Position numbers and translations under genes: made by a program. A stretch of 64,000 nucleotides of DNA, taken from contig CAWBYY010000002.1 in the NCBI GenBank assembly GCA_963793095.1, positions 124,001 through 188,000 on the forward strand, in the 5' to 3' direction. The notes beneath the pieces were generated by a model. That model did not search any database and was not told the DNA's origin. It was given only the letters and a program-made list of their open reading frames with translations. The DNA comes from CAVWDI01 sp963793095. GTDB taxonomy: Bacteria > Chloroflexota > Anaerolineae > Anaerolineales > UBA4823. Shown one piece after another: positions 19,923-30,600 of this stretch; position 1 is the stretch's first letter, and each line of letters opens with the position of its first letter.

Positions 19923-20708
19923 CTACCCGGAGCTTTCCCTGACCCGGCGGATGAAAGCCGGGCTGTTTAATTCGCGCTCCAGCACGTAGGTCAGGTAATC
20001 CCCCATCAGTTTTTCCATCTCGCGGCTGACCTCCGGAGAAGGTTTCGCCCGGCTTGCCTCTGCGAAGTCGCTGCGCTGGAAGTGGCGCAGGTATTTCAGG
20101 GCGGTTTGGCTTACCGGCCGGGCTTCCGCTGCCGACAGCCCGCAGACCGGGCAGATTACCCCGCCGCTTCCGGCGGAGAAGAACTGGTCCTCGGCTTTGA
20201 TCTCTTTTTCGCATTTAGTGCAGTTAAAGAGCTGGGGGCGGTATCCAGCCAGGTCGAGCAGGCGCATTTCGAAGTAGCGCATTACAATGCCGGGATCAAA
20301 CCCCGAACCCAGCCGCCCCAGGCTCTCCAGTAATAACCGGAAAAGCGCCCGGTTTGGTCCCTCCTCAGCCGTGAAGCGGTCCAGCAGTTCAACCAGGTAG
20401 GAGGCGCAGGAGGCCAGCAGGATATCCTCGCGCAGGTTCTGGTTCAGGTTGATCGCTTCTGCCTGGGTGATGATATCAATATCGCGGCCGCGTCCCAGCA
20501 GCAATTTTACATGCGTGAAGGGCTCCAGATGGCCGGCTTTGCGCGAGCGCATCCTGCGTACGCCTTTGGCGACCGCCCGCAGTTTGCCCTGCTCGCGGCT
20601 GAAAAGGACCACCAGCCGGTCGGCTTCCCCCCAGTCGAACCGGCGCAGGACGACCGCCTCGACGCTCTGCGAGCGGAATCTGCGGTCATACCGCTTCTGT
20701 CCTTCCAT
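19923..20708 (-). CDS. recO: DNA repair protein RecO
   Basis: RecO helps RecR load RecA onto SSB-coated single-stranded DNA. The N-terminal OB fold (about 13-95) has EAVVLRRFDWGEADRLVVLFSREQGKLRAVAKGVRR; the helical C-terminal part has YLVELLDRFT and a zinc-binding segment CTKCEKE...GGVICPVCG. Length 261 is normal. TATAAT ends six bases before the ATG (20715-20720 on the minus strand) and there is no ribosome binding site, so a leaderless mRNA is likely. Its partner recR is encoded at 31.1-31.7 kb. Confidence 0.93.
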   Translation of the reverse strand: MEGQKRYDRRFRSQSVEAVVLRRFDWGEADRLVVLFSREQGKLRAVAKGVRRMRSRKAGHLEPFTHVKLLLGRGRDIDIITQAEAINLNQNLREDILLASCASYLVELLDRFTAEEGPNRALFRLLLESLGRLGSGFDPGIVMRYFEMRLLDLAGYRPQLFNCTKCEKEIKAEDQFFSAGSGGVICPVCGLSAAEARPVSQTALKYLRHFQRSDFAEASRAKPSPEVSREMEKLMGDYLTYVLERELNSPAFIRRVRESSG

Positions 20709-20714
20709 ACAACG

Positions 20715-20720
20715 ATTATA
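20715..20720 (-). promoter_or_regulatory. -10 hexamer of recO (leaderless type)
   Basis: Perfect TATAAT on the minus strand, separated from the recO ATG by six bases. Confidence 0.55.
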
Positions 20721-20870
20721 TCAGCCGTCCGGGGCGCTGGCTGTCCGGCCGGATGTTTGACTGGCATGCTTCATTCTGGTACAATCCTTCCGCCCGGAGC
20801 GTTGTACCCTTCGCCCGGGCTTAACTGTGCTGAAAATGCGCAAATTTATACTGTAGAAAGGGCTTGAGAA

Positions 20871-21565
20871 ATGAAAGTATTATTGATTCAGGATGTATAT
20901 AATCTTGGCCGCGCGGGGGAAGTTAAAAAGGTGGCAAACGGATACGGACGCAATTACTTGTTACCCCAGGGACTGGCTGTTCTGGCTACCCCGGGAGCGC
21001 TGCAGGGAGTGGAGCGTATCCGCTCGCAGGCCGATCAGCAGCGGACGGTTCTCAACAGGGAGATGAGTGTTATCGCCGATAAACTGGTGGGAGTTCGAGC
21101 TGGTCTTTCCGGTCAAAGCTGGCGACACGGGTAAACTTTACGGGTCGGTCACCCCCCAGATGATCGTTGAGGCGATCAACCAGCAGGCCGGGGTCGAGCT
21201 GACCAGGCGCCAGATCGATTCTCAGCCGATCCGGACTATTGGAGTCCATACCGTGAATGTCCGCCTGACAATTGACCTGATCCCGCAGGTCAGAGCCATC
21301 GTCCACCGGGAGGGCGAATTGCCCGAAACAGCCGCATTAGAAGCCGCTGAACAGGCCGCTGCTGAAGCTGAAGCTGAAGCGTCAGCCCGGGAGATGCAGG
21401 CAGCCCTTCAGGTTGAGGAGCTCGAAGCAGCCGCCGTCGAACTGGAAGAAACCGCTGACAGCGTTCAGGAGGCTCGACTCCCAGCTGGAATTTGAAGATG
21501 AGGATGAGGCTGAAGCGCCACTGCTTGAGGCGGAAGAACTCCCGGAGGGCGGGGAACCGGGTTAG
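20871..21565 (+). CDS. rplI: large-subunit ribosomal protein bL9 with long acidic tail (two frame breaks)
   Basis: The N-terminal domain MKVLLIQDVYNLGRAGEVKKVANGYGRNYLLPQGLA is the bL9 signature; the central helix and the C-terminal rRNA-binding domain (FPVKAGDTGKLYGSVTPQMIVEAI) follow. The frame changes at about 21088 (one surplus G in GTGGGA restores LVEFELVFPVKAG) and at about 21470, after which the frame runs to TAG at 21563. The corrected protein is about 230 residues, 80 more than standard bL9, because of an Ala/Glu-rich tail ending in EFEDEDEAEAPLLEAEELP. Promoter TATACT lies about 25 bases before the ATG and a weak AAAGGG site is present. The breaks are most likely sequence errors. 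Confidence 0.88.
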
Positions 21566-21674
21566 ACTGGCTTGTTAAACACCGGCAGTTTATCCATAAA
21601 GGCAGGAGCTTATCAGGTAGTTGCTTGAGTGCAGCTGCCGTTTTTCCCCGCTAGGGGCACTGTCGAGTAATCAA

Positions 21675-22953
21675 GTGAACTCATCGGTCGGAGAGCAGCT
21701 GCGCCAGGCTCGCGAACAGCGATCCCTATCGCTTGAGCAGGTAGCCCAGGTGACCCATATGCGCGTGCACTACCTGCAGGCCCTGGAATTGAACGATCTC
21801 GAGTTCGATCCCATCCCAGGCTCAGGCGCGCGGTTTCCTGAGGGCTTACGCCGCTTATCTCGGGCTTGAGGCGGGGCCTTTGCTGGCGAGTATGTTTGCC
21901 GGAGAGGCCAGGCCCGATAAATCCACACACCCCGAAAGCCCGCCCCCTGAAGAAAAACCAGTCGAAAGCGGGCAGGGCGGCTCTGAGGCGGTTTTTATCG
22001 AGATCGGGGAGTCACTCCAGCGCCAGCGCCAGATGCTGGGTCTTTCCATCGAAGACGTCGAGCGCCATACCCATCTGCGGCACCATTACATACTTGCCCT
22101 GGAGGCCGGCGACCTGGATGGGCTGCCCTCCCCGGTTCAGGGCCGCGGGATGCTCAAGAATTACGCCGCCTTCCTGGGCATGGATGCCGACCAACTCTTG
22201 CTGCGCTTTGCGGACGGCCTCCAGATGCGCCACGCAGTCAGGTATGCTGGCCGGGTGGATACCCGCCCGATATCCGCCGCTCCGAATGCTTCCGCACCCG
22301 GCCCGGTCAGAAGGATAATATCCGCGGATGTGCTTGTGGTTCTGGTGGTTTCAATCGGCATGCTTGCTTTTGTGATCTGGGGCGCCGGGCAGATTTTTGC
22401 GATGCAGGAAGAGATAGAATTAACCCCCAGCGCGCCTTCGATCGCGGATGTTTTGCTGGCGACCGCCACTCCTTCCGCGACCTTTACCCCCCAGCCGGTG
22501 ACGCCTACCTCAGTCTCCGACCTGGATTTATTTTCGCCCGGCGACGGTGCGGCTGGAACGGAGGGCGAGGCCGGGCTCCCTCCGGAAGGAACCGCAGGTG
22601 TCCAGGTTTATGTCGTCGTCCACCAGCGGGCCTGGATGCAGGTTCTTGTAGACGGCGAGGTTGAATTTGACGGGCGCGTGGTTCCCGACAGCGCCTACAA
22701 TTTCGCCGGCGAGGGTACCGTTGAGCTGCTGACTGGCAACGGGCTTGCGCTGCAGGTTTTTTATAACCAGGCTGACCTCGGCCGCCTGGGCGTTTACGGG
22801 GAGGTCGTCAGCCAGGTTTACACCCCCGATGGCATTGTCACCCCCACTCCCACCATCACCCTGACGCCGACTGAAACCCTGCCTGCCACAGTAACCGCAA
22901 CTATCACCCCCACAGCCCAGCCTGATGAGGCTACCGCCCCGGCCCTGCCGTGA
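21675..22953 (+). CDS. RodZ-like membrane protein with two tandem HTH domains (frame broken once)
   Basis: The N-terminal half holds two related RodZ-type helix-turn-helix domains. The first is VGEQLRQAREQRSLSLEQVAQVTHMRVHYLQALE...QARGFLRAYAAYLGL, the second IGESLQRQRQMLGLSIEDVERHTHLRHHYILALEAGD...GRGMLKNYAAFLGM. Then come a membrane segment (VLVVLVVSIGMLAFVIWGAG), a Thr/Pro linker, an extracytoplasmic DUF4115-like beta domain (VYVVVHQRAWMQVLVDGEVEFDGRVV) and a Thr/Pro-rich tail. RodZ links MreB to the cell-wall machinery. A frame change at about 21819 (one surplus G) lies in the first domain; the GTG at 21675 is the best start in that frame but has no clear ribosome binding site. It is followed by rimO, a common neighbour of RodZ-like genes. 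Confidence 0.78.
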
Positions 22954-22965
22954 GTATCTTCTGGA

Positions 22966-22977
22966 TAAAATTGTAAA
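22966..22977 (+). promoter_or_regulatory. -10 hexamer of rimO (leaderless type)
   Basis: TAAAAT (22966-22971) then six bases then ATG at 22978. It lies in the 24-base gap after the RodZ-like gene, so rimO may have its own start as well as read-through. Confidence 0.45.
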
Positions 22978-24381
22978 ATGGTGAAGAGCAAACCCGCTTT
23001 TTATATACTTTCGCTTGGATGTGCCAAGAATACAGTCGATTCGGATTCAATGGCCCAGTTGATGGTCAGGTCTGGTTATTTGCCGGTTGGCACCCCGCAG
23101 GATGCCGGAATTTTGATCGTCAACACCTGCGGCTTCATCGGGCCAGCCAGAGAAGAGTCCTACCAGGCCCTGCAGGCGCTGGCACAGGACAAGCGCCCGG
23201 GCCAGATGCTGGTCGCAGCCGGCTGCCTGACCCAGCGTTACGGCGCCCAGGTCATCCAGCGGGTCCCTGGTATCGACGCGGTCCTCGGCACCCGCCGCTG
23301 GATGGACATCGTAGATGTTGTCCAGAGACTGCGGCCGCATGGAAGCCCTCAACCGCTCTACCATCTGCCGGATTCCCCCACGGTAGGGGCGGATGTGGAT
23401 GGTATCCAGCGGGTCGCCAGGCAGGGCGGGAGCGCCTATTTAAAAATCGCGGATGGCTGCCGCCGCCCGTGCGCCTTCTGCGCCATCCCTCTGATTAAAG
23501 GGAATGCGGTCAGCAGGCCGCTTGAATTAATCCTGGATGAGGCCCGCACGCTGAACGACGCCGGGGTGCGCGAACTGATCCTTATCGCCCAGGACACGAC
23601 CGATTACGGTTCTGACCTGGGCATCAAAAACGGGCTGGCGAACCTGCTGGAGAACCTGCTGGCGGCCGCGCCGGATATCGACTGGTTCCGGATCATGTAT
23701 GCCTTCCCCGGTTATGTGACCGGGGAATTGATCGAAGTGATGGCGGGCTCGCCCAGGGTGCTTCCCTACCTGGACATCCCGCTGCAGCATGCCCACCCGG
23801 ATGTGCTGCGGCGCATGCGCCGCCCGGCTAACATGGATTGGGTCCAGCGTACCCTGGAGAGCATGCGTACGTGGATGCCCGGCCTGGCTGTGCGCACCAC
23901 ATTTATAGTCGGTTACCCCGGCGAGACCGAGCTCGAATTCCAGGCTCTCCTGGATTTTGTCGAACGCATGCGCTTTGACCGGGTGGGCGCCTTCGAGTTT
24001 TCGTTTGAGCCGGAGACGGAGAGCGCTGCCCTGGGAGATAGCGTCCCTGAAGGGCTGAAAAGGGAACGCTACCAGCGCCTGATGGAACTCCAGCAGCCCA
24101 TTTCACTGGAAAAAAACCAGGAGTTCGTCGGAAAAAAACTGGATGTGATCGTGGAGGGTTGCGGGGACGGCATCTCGATCGGCCGCAGCTACCGGGACGC
24201 CCCCGAGATTGACGGGCTGGTGCTGGTCGAAGGCGAACTGCCGCTTGGCGAGATCGCTCCGGTACTGGTAAATGGGGCGCTGGCCTATGACCTGAGCGCG
24301 CTGCCCGCCGCCATCTCCCCGGCTGGTGAACTTTCCCTGGATCTGGTTTCCGGCGATAAATCCGGAGGCGGCCATGTTTGA
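22978..24381 (+). CDS. rimO: ribosomal protein uS12 methylthiotransferase RimO
   Basis: Radical-SAM enzyme that beta-methylthiolates the conserved aspartate of uS12. Diagnostic features are the N-terminal LSLGCAKNTVDSD (RimO-specific, versus QMN in MiaB), NTCGFIGPAREES, VAAGCLTQRY, the radical-SAM motif DGCRRPCAFCAIPLIKG and FIVGYPGETELEF, with a C-terminal TRAM domain (from about 375). Length 467 is normal. The start has no ribosome binding site but a TAAAAT hexamer six bases away. The next gene begins eight bases before its stop. Confidence 0.93.
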   Translation: MVKSKPAFYILSLGCAKNTVDSDSMAQLMVRSGYLPVGTPQDAGILIVNTCGFIGPAREESYQALQALAQDKRPGQMLVAAGCLTQRYGAQVIQRVPGIDAVLGTRRWMDIVDVVQRLRPHGSPQPLYHLPDSPTVGADVDGIQRVARQGGSAYLKIADGCRRPCAFCAIPLIKGNAVSRPLELILDEARTLNDAGVRELILIAQDTTDYGSDLGIKNGLANLLENLLAAAPDIDWFRIMYAFPGYVTGELIEVMAGSPRVLPYLDIPLQHAHPDVLRRMRRPANMDWVQRTLESMRTWMPGLAVRTTFIVGYPGETELEFQALLDFVERMRFDRVGAFEFSFEPETESAALGDSVPEGLKRERYQRLMELQQPISLEKNQEFVGKKLDVIVEGCGDGISIGRSYRDAPEIDGLVLVEGELPLGEIAPVLVNGALAYDLSALPAAISPAGELSLDLVSGDKSGGGHV

Positions 24382-25366
24382 GCTCAATTCCGCCGAAACA
24401 AAATTTGCGCTGGATACCACCCGGCTGGCTGCCGGGCTTGTCCGCCGGATCCAGACCGAGTTGGTGGTCGAATTGCTCACCAAGCAGGACAGTTCGCCGG
24501 TAACCGTGGCTGATTTTTGCTCCCAGGCCCTGGTCGGGTGGTCGCTTATGCGTTGTTTCCCGGATGACCTCCTGGTTGCGGAGGAGGATTCGAGCTTTCT
24601 CTCTGACTCTTCCGGCGGCAGCACCCTCGCCCAGATCGCCCGTTATGTAGCCCCGCTGACCGGTGACCCGGATGCCGGGACAGTTAAAAAGTGGATCGAT
24701 TATAACCGGGCTGATGGAGGCGAACGCTTCTGGACCCTTGACCCCATCGACGGCACCAAAGGTTTCCTGCGCGGGGACCAGTATGTGGTCGCCTTATCAC
24801 TCCTGGTGGAGGGCCAGGTTCAGATCGGCGCCCTGGGCTGCCCGAACCTTGCGCATGGGAGCATCCCGGAAAAGGGCGGGGATGGGACCCTGCTCCTGGG
24901 GATTCGGGGGAAAGGCTCGTGGCGGACCGCTTTGTGGGAGGATGCTGATCTCTCGCCGCTGAAAGTTTCGGATGAGAAAAATCCGGCCCGGGCGCGCCTG
25001 CTGCGCTCGTTCGAAGCCGGACACACCAACCTCGACCAGATCGATCATTTTGTGGAGGCCCTAGGGGCCACGCCTGAGCCGGTCCGGATGGACAGCCAGG
25101 CTAAATACGCCCTGCTGGCTGCCGGCGCCGGAGAGCTGTATCTGCGTCTGCTTTCCCCCTCCCGGCCTGATTACCGTGAAAAGATCTGGGACCAGGCTGC
25201 CGGCTCGCTGATCCTGGAAGAAGCCGGGGGTCGCATCAGCGATCTGGACGGAAAAAAACTCGATTTTTCGAAAGGCCGCCGGCTGGAAGCAAACCGCGGC
25301 GTGCTGGCGACCAATAACCGCCTGCACGAAGCCGCTCTTCTGGCTTTGCGAGAGATCGGAGCCTGA
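24374..25366 (+). CDS. 3'(2'),5'-bisphosphate nucleotidase / inositol monophosphatase family
   Basis: A lithium-sensitive phosphatase-family protein of the Hal2/CysQ group, which removes the 3'-phosphate of PAP or PAPS. Metal-binding motifs are VAEEDSS (about residues 75-81) and WTLDPIDGTKGFLRGDQYV (about 124-142); the C-terminal signature is EKIWDQAAGSLILEEAGGRISDLDG. The form KWIDYNRADGGERFWTLDPIDGT, with a longer insert before the motif, resembles plant and fungal Hal2 more than E. coli CysQ. Translation starts at ATG 24374 with GGAGG seven bases upstream, overlapping the rimO stop. Confidence 0.87.
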   Translation: MFELNSAETKFALDTTRLAAGLVRRIQTELVVELLTKQDSSPVTVADFCSQALVGWSLMRCFPDDLLVAEEDSSFLSDSSGGSTLAQIARYVAPLTGDPDAGTVKKWIDYNRADGGERFWTLDPIDGTKGFLRGDQYVVALSLLVEGQVQIGALGCPNLAHGSIPEKGGDGTLLLGIRGKGSWRTALWEDADLSPLKVSDEKNPARARLLRSFEAGHTNLDQIDHFVEALGATPEPVRMDSQAKYALLAAGAGELYLRLLSPSRPDYREKIWDQAAGSLILEEAGGRISDLDGKKLDFSKGRRLEANRGVLATNNRLHEAALLALREIGA

Positions 25367-25392
25367 CCCTATTAAGACCCCCAGCGATTTCC

Positions 25393-26913
25393 ATGTCCAC
25401 AGCTGACCGTTTTGCTATCTTCCTGAGCCTGCTGGCTGTGGCTGCTGGCTTCCTTATCCACGAAAACATATTTGAAGGAATGGCTCATCTGGAAGACGAG
25501 ATGGCTTATGTCTGGCAGGCCCAGGCGATCGCCGGTGGGCATATTAAACTGCCTGAACCTCCCGGTGAGCGGAGCTTTCTGGTCCCATTTGTGGTTGACT
25601 ACAACGGCATGCGTTTTGGGAAATACCCGCCTGGCTGGCCGCTTGTCCTGGCATTGGGAGAAATTTTACAGGTCAGATACCTGGTCAACCCGCTCCTTGG
25701 CGGGCTTGGGGTCTGGCTGACTTATTTGCTGGGAAGGCGTTTATTCAGCAGTACGGTTGCCATTCTGGCAGCCGGGTTGACCCTGGTTTCGCCTTTCTTC
25801 CTGGTGAACACAGGCTCGCTGCTGTCACATCCCCTGGGATTGGTCCTGAGCGCTGGATTCGCCTTATTCTGGCTGTCCGCTTTTAACCCGGGGGAGAGTA
25901 AGCCGGGTTGGAGACCTGCCGCGGCGGCCGCCCTGTGTCTCGGCGCTCTGGGGTTGACCCGCCCGCTGACCGCGTTAGCGGTTGGTCTCCCTTTTTGCCT
26001 GCACGGGATATACCTGCTGGTTAAAGGGAACCGGGTAGTCCGCAGAAACCTGCTTCTGGTCGCCGGGATTTTGGCTGTTTTTGTATTGCTGCACTTTGCC
26101 TGGCAGTTCTATCTGACCGGCGATCCATTTCTCAACCCGTACAGCCTGTGGTGGGAATATGACCGGATCGGTTTTGGACCCGGGTACGGGCGCAGGCCGG
26201 AGGGTCACACCCTCAGGCAGGCCTGGATCAACACCCGCCACAGCCTGCGGGTTGGCAACCACGATCTGTTTGGCTGGTTGGGATACTCCTGGATTTTCCT
26301 CCCTTTTGGGTTAATTGCCGTCCTGAAGCGCAGGAAATGGCTGGCGCTGCTGGTAGCCAGCGTTTACTCCTGCCTTGTTCTGGTCTATTTTGCTTACTGG
26401 ATTGGGTCGTCGCTTTTTGGGCCGCGCTACTTCTACGAGGGTCTCTACAGCTTCACCATCATCAGCGCCGCGGGGATTGCCTGGCTGGCTGGCTGGCCGC
26501 TCAGCGCGGGCGATCCCTGGCCGGCTTTCAGCGGCTGGAAACGGGCCAGACCGCTGGCCGTCACCGCCCTGCTGGCAGCCCTGGTCGCCTTCAATTTGAT
26601 TGCTTATCTATCCCCCAGGCTGGACAGAATGCGCGGCCTTTATGGTGTCTCCCGCCGGCACCTGGAACCTTTTCTAACCGACGAGGCCCAGCAACTGGCT
26701 CCTGCCCTGGTGATCGTCCACCCCCAGAAAAAGTGGATCGAGTACGGGACATTGATCGAACTCCAGAATCCCTACCTGGATACGCCGTTTATATTTATCA
26801 TTACGCGCGGGCCGGTGGTGGATCAGCGTGTTGCCGGTTTTTTTCCTGACCGGGCGCTGTTCCATTACTACCAGGACGATCCCTACACATTTTACACCGG
26901 GCCGCGCCCGTGA
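25393..26913 (+). CDS. polytopic glycosyltransferase, GT39/ArnT-like
   Basis: A 506-residue membrane protein with about ten hydrophobic segments. The first extracytoplasmic loop has LEDEMAYVWQAQAIAGG (about 33-49), the acidic motif used by PMT/ArnT-type enzymes to bind lipid-linked sugar. Later segments include LGVWLTYLLGRRLFSSTVAILAAGLTLVSPFFLV and a loop with LTGDPFLNPYSLWWEYDRIGFG. It probably transfers a polyprenyl-phosphate sugar to a protein or lipid on the outer face. The ATG at 25393 follows the phosphatase gene by 26 bases and lacks a clear ribosome binding site. The exact acceptor is unknown. Confidence 0.75.
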   Translation: MSTADRFAIFLSLLAVAAGFLIHENIFEGMAHLEDEMAYVWQAQAIAGGHIKLPEPPGERSFLVPFVVDYNGMRFGKYPPGWPLVLALGEILQVRYLVNPLLGGLGVWLTYLLGRRLFSSTVAILAAGLTLVSPFFLVNTGSLLSHPLGLVLSAGFALFWLSAFNPGESKPGWRPAAAAALCLGALGLTRPLTALAVGLPFCLHGIYLLVKGNRVVRRNLLLVAGILAVFVLLHFAWQFYLTGDPFLNPYSLWWEYDRIGFGPGYGRRPEGHTLRQAWINTRHSLRVGNHDLFGWLGYSWIFLPFGLIAVLKRRKWLALLVASVYSCLVLVYFAYWIGSSLFGPRYFYEGLYSFTIISAAGIAWLAGWPLSAGDPWPAFSGWKRARPLAVTALLAALVAFNLIAYLSPRLDRMRGLYGVSRRHLEPFLTDEAQQLAPALVIVHPQKKWIEYGTLIELQNPYLDTPFIFIITRGPVVDQRVAGFFPDRALFHYYQDDPYTFYTGPRP

Positions 26914-26920
26914 GTTGAAT

Positions 26921-27580
26921 TTACCTGTTAATTTTTTCCAGCAGGTCAATTAATGATATCTCGTCCAGCGAATCCAGGCGCAGGTCAGCCTGGTCGGTGT
27001 AAAGCTGGCTGGTGAGTTTATTTGGAATCCAGACGCAGAATAACCCTGCTTTTTTGGCGGCGGTCACCCCGTTAACTGAATCTTCAAAAACAAGCCCCTG
27101 TTCAGGGCTTACGCCCAGGTCTGCCAGCACCAGCTGGAACAGCTCGGGGTCTGGCTTGGTCCTGCTCACGTCATCAGCCCCTTTTATGCTGTCGAAATAA
27201 CTGATCAACCCCAGCCTTTCGAGGTGACCGGTCACCCAGTCGCATTTAGAACTGGATGCCAGGCCGGTTTTTAACCCCAGGTCCTTTGCGCTCTCCAGAT
27301 AATCGACCACTCCCGGCATAACACCCCGCTCCAGGACTAGTTCCATCTCGCGTTTGCGCTGTCGGTCGAAAATCTCGCCGCGCGGCAGCGGCCTGCCGGC
27401 CTGTTTTTCAAGCTCACCAAACGGGTCAAAAGCCTCCTCGGTCGTACCGATATAGTCCGCCCACATCTCGAAGGTTAATTCGCATCCATGATCGCGGTAG
27501 GCTTCCTGCCAGGAAATATAAATCGGCTCCTCTGTTTCAAGGATAAGCCCGTCAAAATCAAATATCAGCGCTTTTATCAT
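26921..27580 (-). CDS. HAD-superfamily hydrolase, beta-phosphoglucomutase-like
   Basis: Subfamily IA haloacid dehalogenase with all four motifs: IFDFDGLILETE (motif I nucleophile), LASSSK (motif II), K in SRTKPDPELF (motif III) and VFEDSVNGVTAAKKAG (motif IV). The helical cap (about 18-85) is of the type C1 seen in beta-phosphoglucomutases and sugar phosphatases. Substrate cannot be assigned. It is 28 bases downstream of metH on the same strand and may be co-transcribed. Confidence 0.85.
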   Translation of the reverse strand: MIKALIFDFDGLILETEEPIYISWQEAYRDHGCELTFEMWADYIGTTEEAFDPFGELEKQAGRPLPRGEIFDRQRKREMELVLERGVMPGVVDYLESAKDLGLKTGLASSSKCDWVTGHLERLGLISYFDSIKGADDVSRTKPDPELFQLVLADLGVSPEQGLVFEDSVNGVTAAKKAGLFCVWIPNKLTSQLYTDQADLRLDSLDEISLIDLLEKINR

Positions 27581-27607
27581 GTTGGTCGTAATGGAACTCC
27601 TGCCCGT

Positions 27608-30600
27608 TTATTTGACCAGCTGTTCAACCCGGCTTTCGCCGGTGTTGAAATAGCGCGCCTCGGGATGGTGCAGGATGATCGCAGCGGTGGATTGTTCCGG
27701 AACAAGCTGGAAGGCGCTGGTCAGGATCATGCCCAGCTCCTTTTCAGCAGGCAGCAAATCGAAGACCTTGCGGTGGTCTTCCAGCTCGGGTATCGCCGGG
27801 TACCCCCAGGAATAGCGTTTGCCCTGTTCTTCTCCAATCCCCAGTTCAGCCCGGATGTAGCGGTGCAGGTACTCCGCGCTGGCTTCGGCTGTCTGGACTG
27901 CCAACCCGTGGGTGTAATATGCTTCCGAATACCTGCCTTCCGCTTCCAGCTGGTCGAAGCGCTCAGTTGCTTGCTGTCCCACGGTTACCACCTGGAAAAT
28001 GGCTGTGTCTATCCGGTCTGCGCCGGACGGCGCGAAGTAGTCTGCCAGGCACAAACTTTCCCCTTTTGCCTGGCGTGGGAAAGTGAAGCGCATGATTTCG
28101 ACCGGCCTGGGTGAGTTAATTGTCTCCGGGTCAAAAATAACCAGGTCATCCCCTTCAGATTGGGCTGGCCAGTATCCATATACAGCCTGCGGCTTTAACC
28201 AGCCTGCTTTGAGGGCTTCTCTCTGCATACTTTCCAGCCTGTCTTCAAACTCGCCTTCAAGCCGCCGCCACTCTTCGCCGCGGGCGTTTTTTGCACCCCA
28301 CGATAAGCGGAAAAGCTCGTTTTTTGAAAGGTGTTTAAATATGATTTCCAGCGGCATCTCTTGCACTACCCGCGCTCCCCAGAACGGTGCCGTTGGTATG
28401 GTTGGCGCCTCCCGGACCGTTGACCTGGCACCCGCGGGCGGGGAACCCCTGGTTTTAATATCGCGACCGATCTCCCTGGCGGCGTTTTCGCCCAGTTCCT
28501 TCAGGAGCGCCTGGCGCTGCTCGGGGACGATCAGCCTCTCCATGGTCGCCAGGCCTTCGAAGGCATCCTTGCAGTAGAACACACCCGCCTGGTAGGGCGC
28601 CCCGTCATCCGTAAACAGGATCCGCCACCCGAATCTCCGGTTAATCGCCGCTCCTCCGATCAACACCGGGATATTCAGCTCCCTCCGCTGCAGTTCGTTC
28701 ACGATCAGCGCCATCTGTTTGCTGGTGTTGACCAGTAGTGCGCTCAGCCCGATCGCGTCCGCCCGCTCCTCAACAGCCCTTGAGATGATCGTTTCCGCCG
28801 GCACCTGCTTGCCCAGGTCAACCACCTCATACCCATTGTTGGAAAGGATTGTCTTCACCAGGTTTTTACCGATATCGTGCACATCGCCGTACACTGTCGC
28901 GATTACAGCTTTTGCCTTGCTGGTGCCTTCCTGGCGCTCGAGGTAACCTTCCAGGTGGGAGACCGCCCTTTTCATCGCTTCGGCGGACTGCAGTACGAAG
29001 GGCAGGATCAACTCGCCCGACCCGAACTTGTCCCCGACTTCCTTCATGGCTGGCAGCAGGATTGTATTGAGGATATTTACAGCCGCTTCGTGCTGGGATA
29101 GGTCTCCTCTTTTCGACATGATCTCATCAATGTCCGCTTCAATGTTATCTTTGCGGCGCTGTACTATCCGCCAGTGCAGGCGTTCCTCAGGCGCCATGTC
29201 TGCCAGCGGGTCGCCTTTTTGTGCCCCGCCTCCACCCGCCGGCGCCTCTTTACCTTCAAAATATTCAATAAAATGCTCCAGGGCTTCCGGGCTGCGGTTG
29301 AAGATCAGGTTCTCCGCCAGTTCCCTCTCCTCCCTGGGGATCTCAGCATAGGGGCTGATATGGGCCGGGTTGACAATCGCCATGTCCAGCCCGGCTGATA
29401 CCGCGTGGTAAAGCATCACGCTGTTTAAGACCGGGCGTGCGCTCGGTTTTAAACCAAAAGAGACGTTGCTGACGCCCAGCGAGCTGAATACCCCCGGAAG
29501 TTCGGACTTGACCAGGCGGATGCCCTCGATCGTATCGATCGCTGAGTTGCTGAATTCCACGTCCCCGGTTGCGAGCGTGAATGTCAATGTGTCAAAAACC
29601 AGAGCATCCGGGCGCAGACCGTGTTCCCTGACTGCGATGTCGTATATTTTCCGGGCGACCTCCAGTTTTCGATGGGCTGTTTTTGCCATCCCCTCTTCAT
29701 CGATGGTCAGGATCAGCACAGCCGCGTTGTAACGGCGGGCCAGCTCAAAAACCCGGTCCGCTTTCGACCGCCCGCTCTCCAGGTGGGTCGAGTTTAACAG
29801 GCAGCGCCCGGGCGCGATTTTCAGCAGCGGATTCCATCACCTCCGGCTCGGTTGTGTCGATCACCAGCGGCACTTCAACGCCGCTCGCCAGCAGCTTTAC
29901 GACCCTCGCCATCATCCCGGTTTCATCGCTGCGTTCGGTCATCGCGACCGAAACGTCCAGCGCATGCGCCCCGCCCGCCACCTGCGCCCGGGCGATTTCC
30001 AGCACAGCGTCGAAATCCTCCTCCAGCAGCAGCCGTTTAAACTTGCGACTTCCCTGGGCATTGCAGCGCTCGCCGATCAGGAATGGGGGCGGTTCCTGGT
30101 GCATATCGACCGCCCTTGTCGCTGATGAAAGCTGCGCTAGGCGTATTTGCGGCCGTTCTGGTGCGGGGCGGCGGGTTGCCGGCTGGTCTCCCAGTTTCGC
30201 CACCAGCGCTTTCAGGTGTTCAGGTCTGGTCCCGCAGCATCCACCCACAACATTGATCCCGTTCTTTTCCACAAAAGCGGCCATCGCTTCAGCGTAGGGT
30301 TCCGGTTCCAGCGGGTAGACCGCTTCTCCGTCGATGTTCAAAGGCATGCCTGCGTTGGGGATGCACGAGACCGGCAGCGAGGCGTTTTCTCCCAGGTAGG
30401 CGATCGGTTCGCGCATGTGCTCCGGGCCGGTTGAACAGTTCAAACCGATCACATCGATCGGCAGCCCTTCCAGGATCGCCAGGGCGGCGGAGATGTCTGT
30501 GCCGAGCAGCATCCGCCCGGTTGTATCCAGGCTGACCTGGACCTGCAGCGGCAGGTAGATGCCGCTATCTTCAAACGCTTTTTGGACTCCAGTGATGGAG

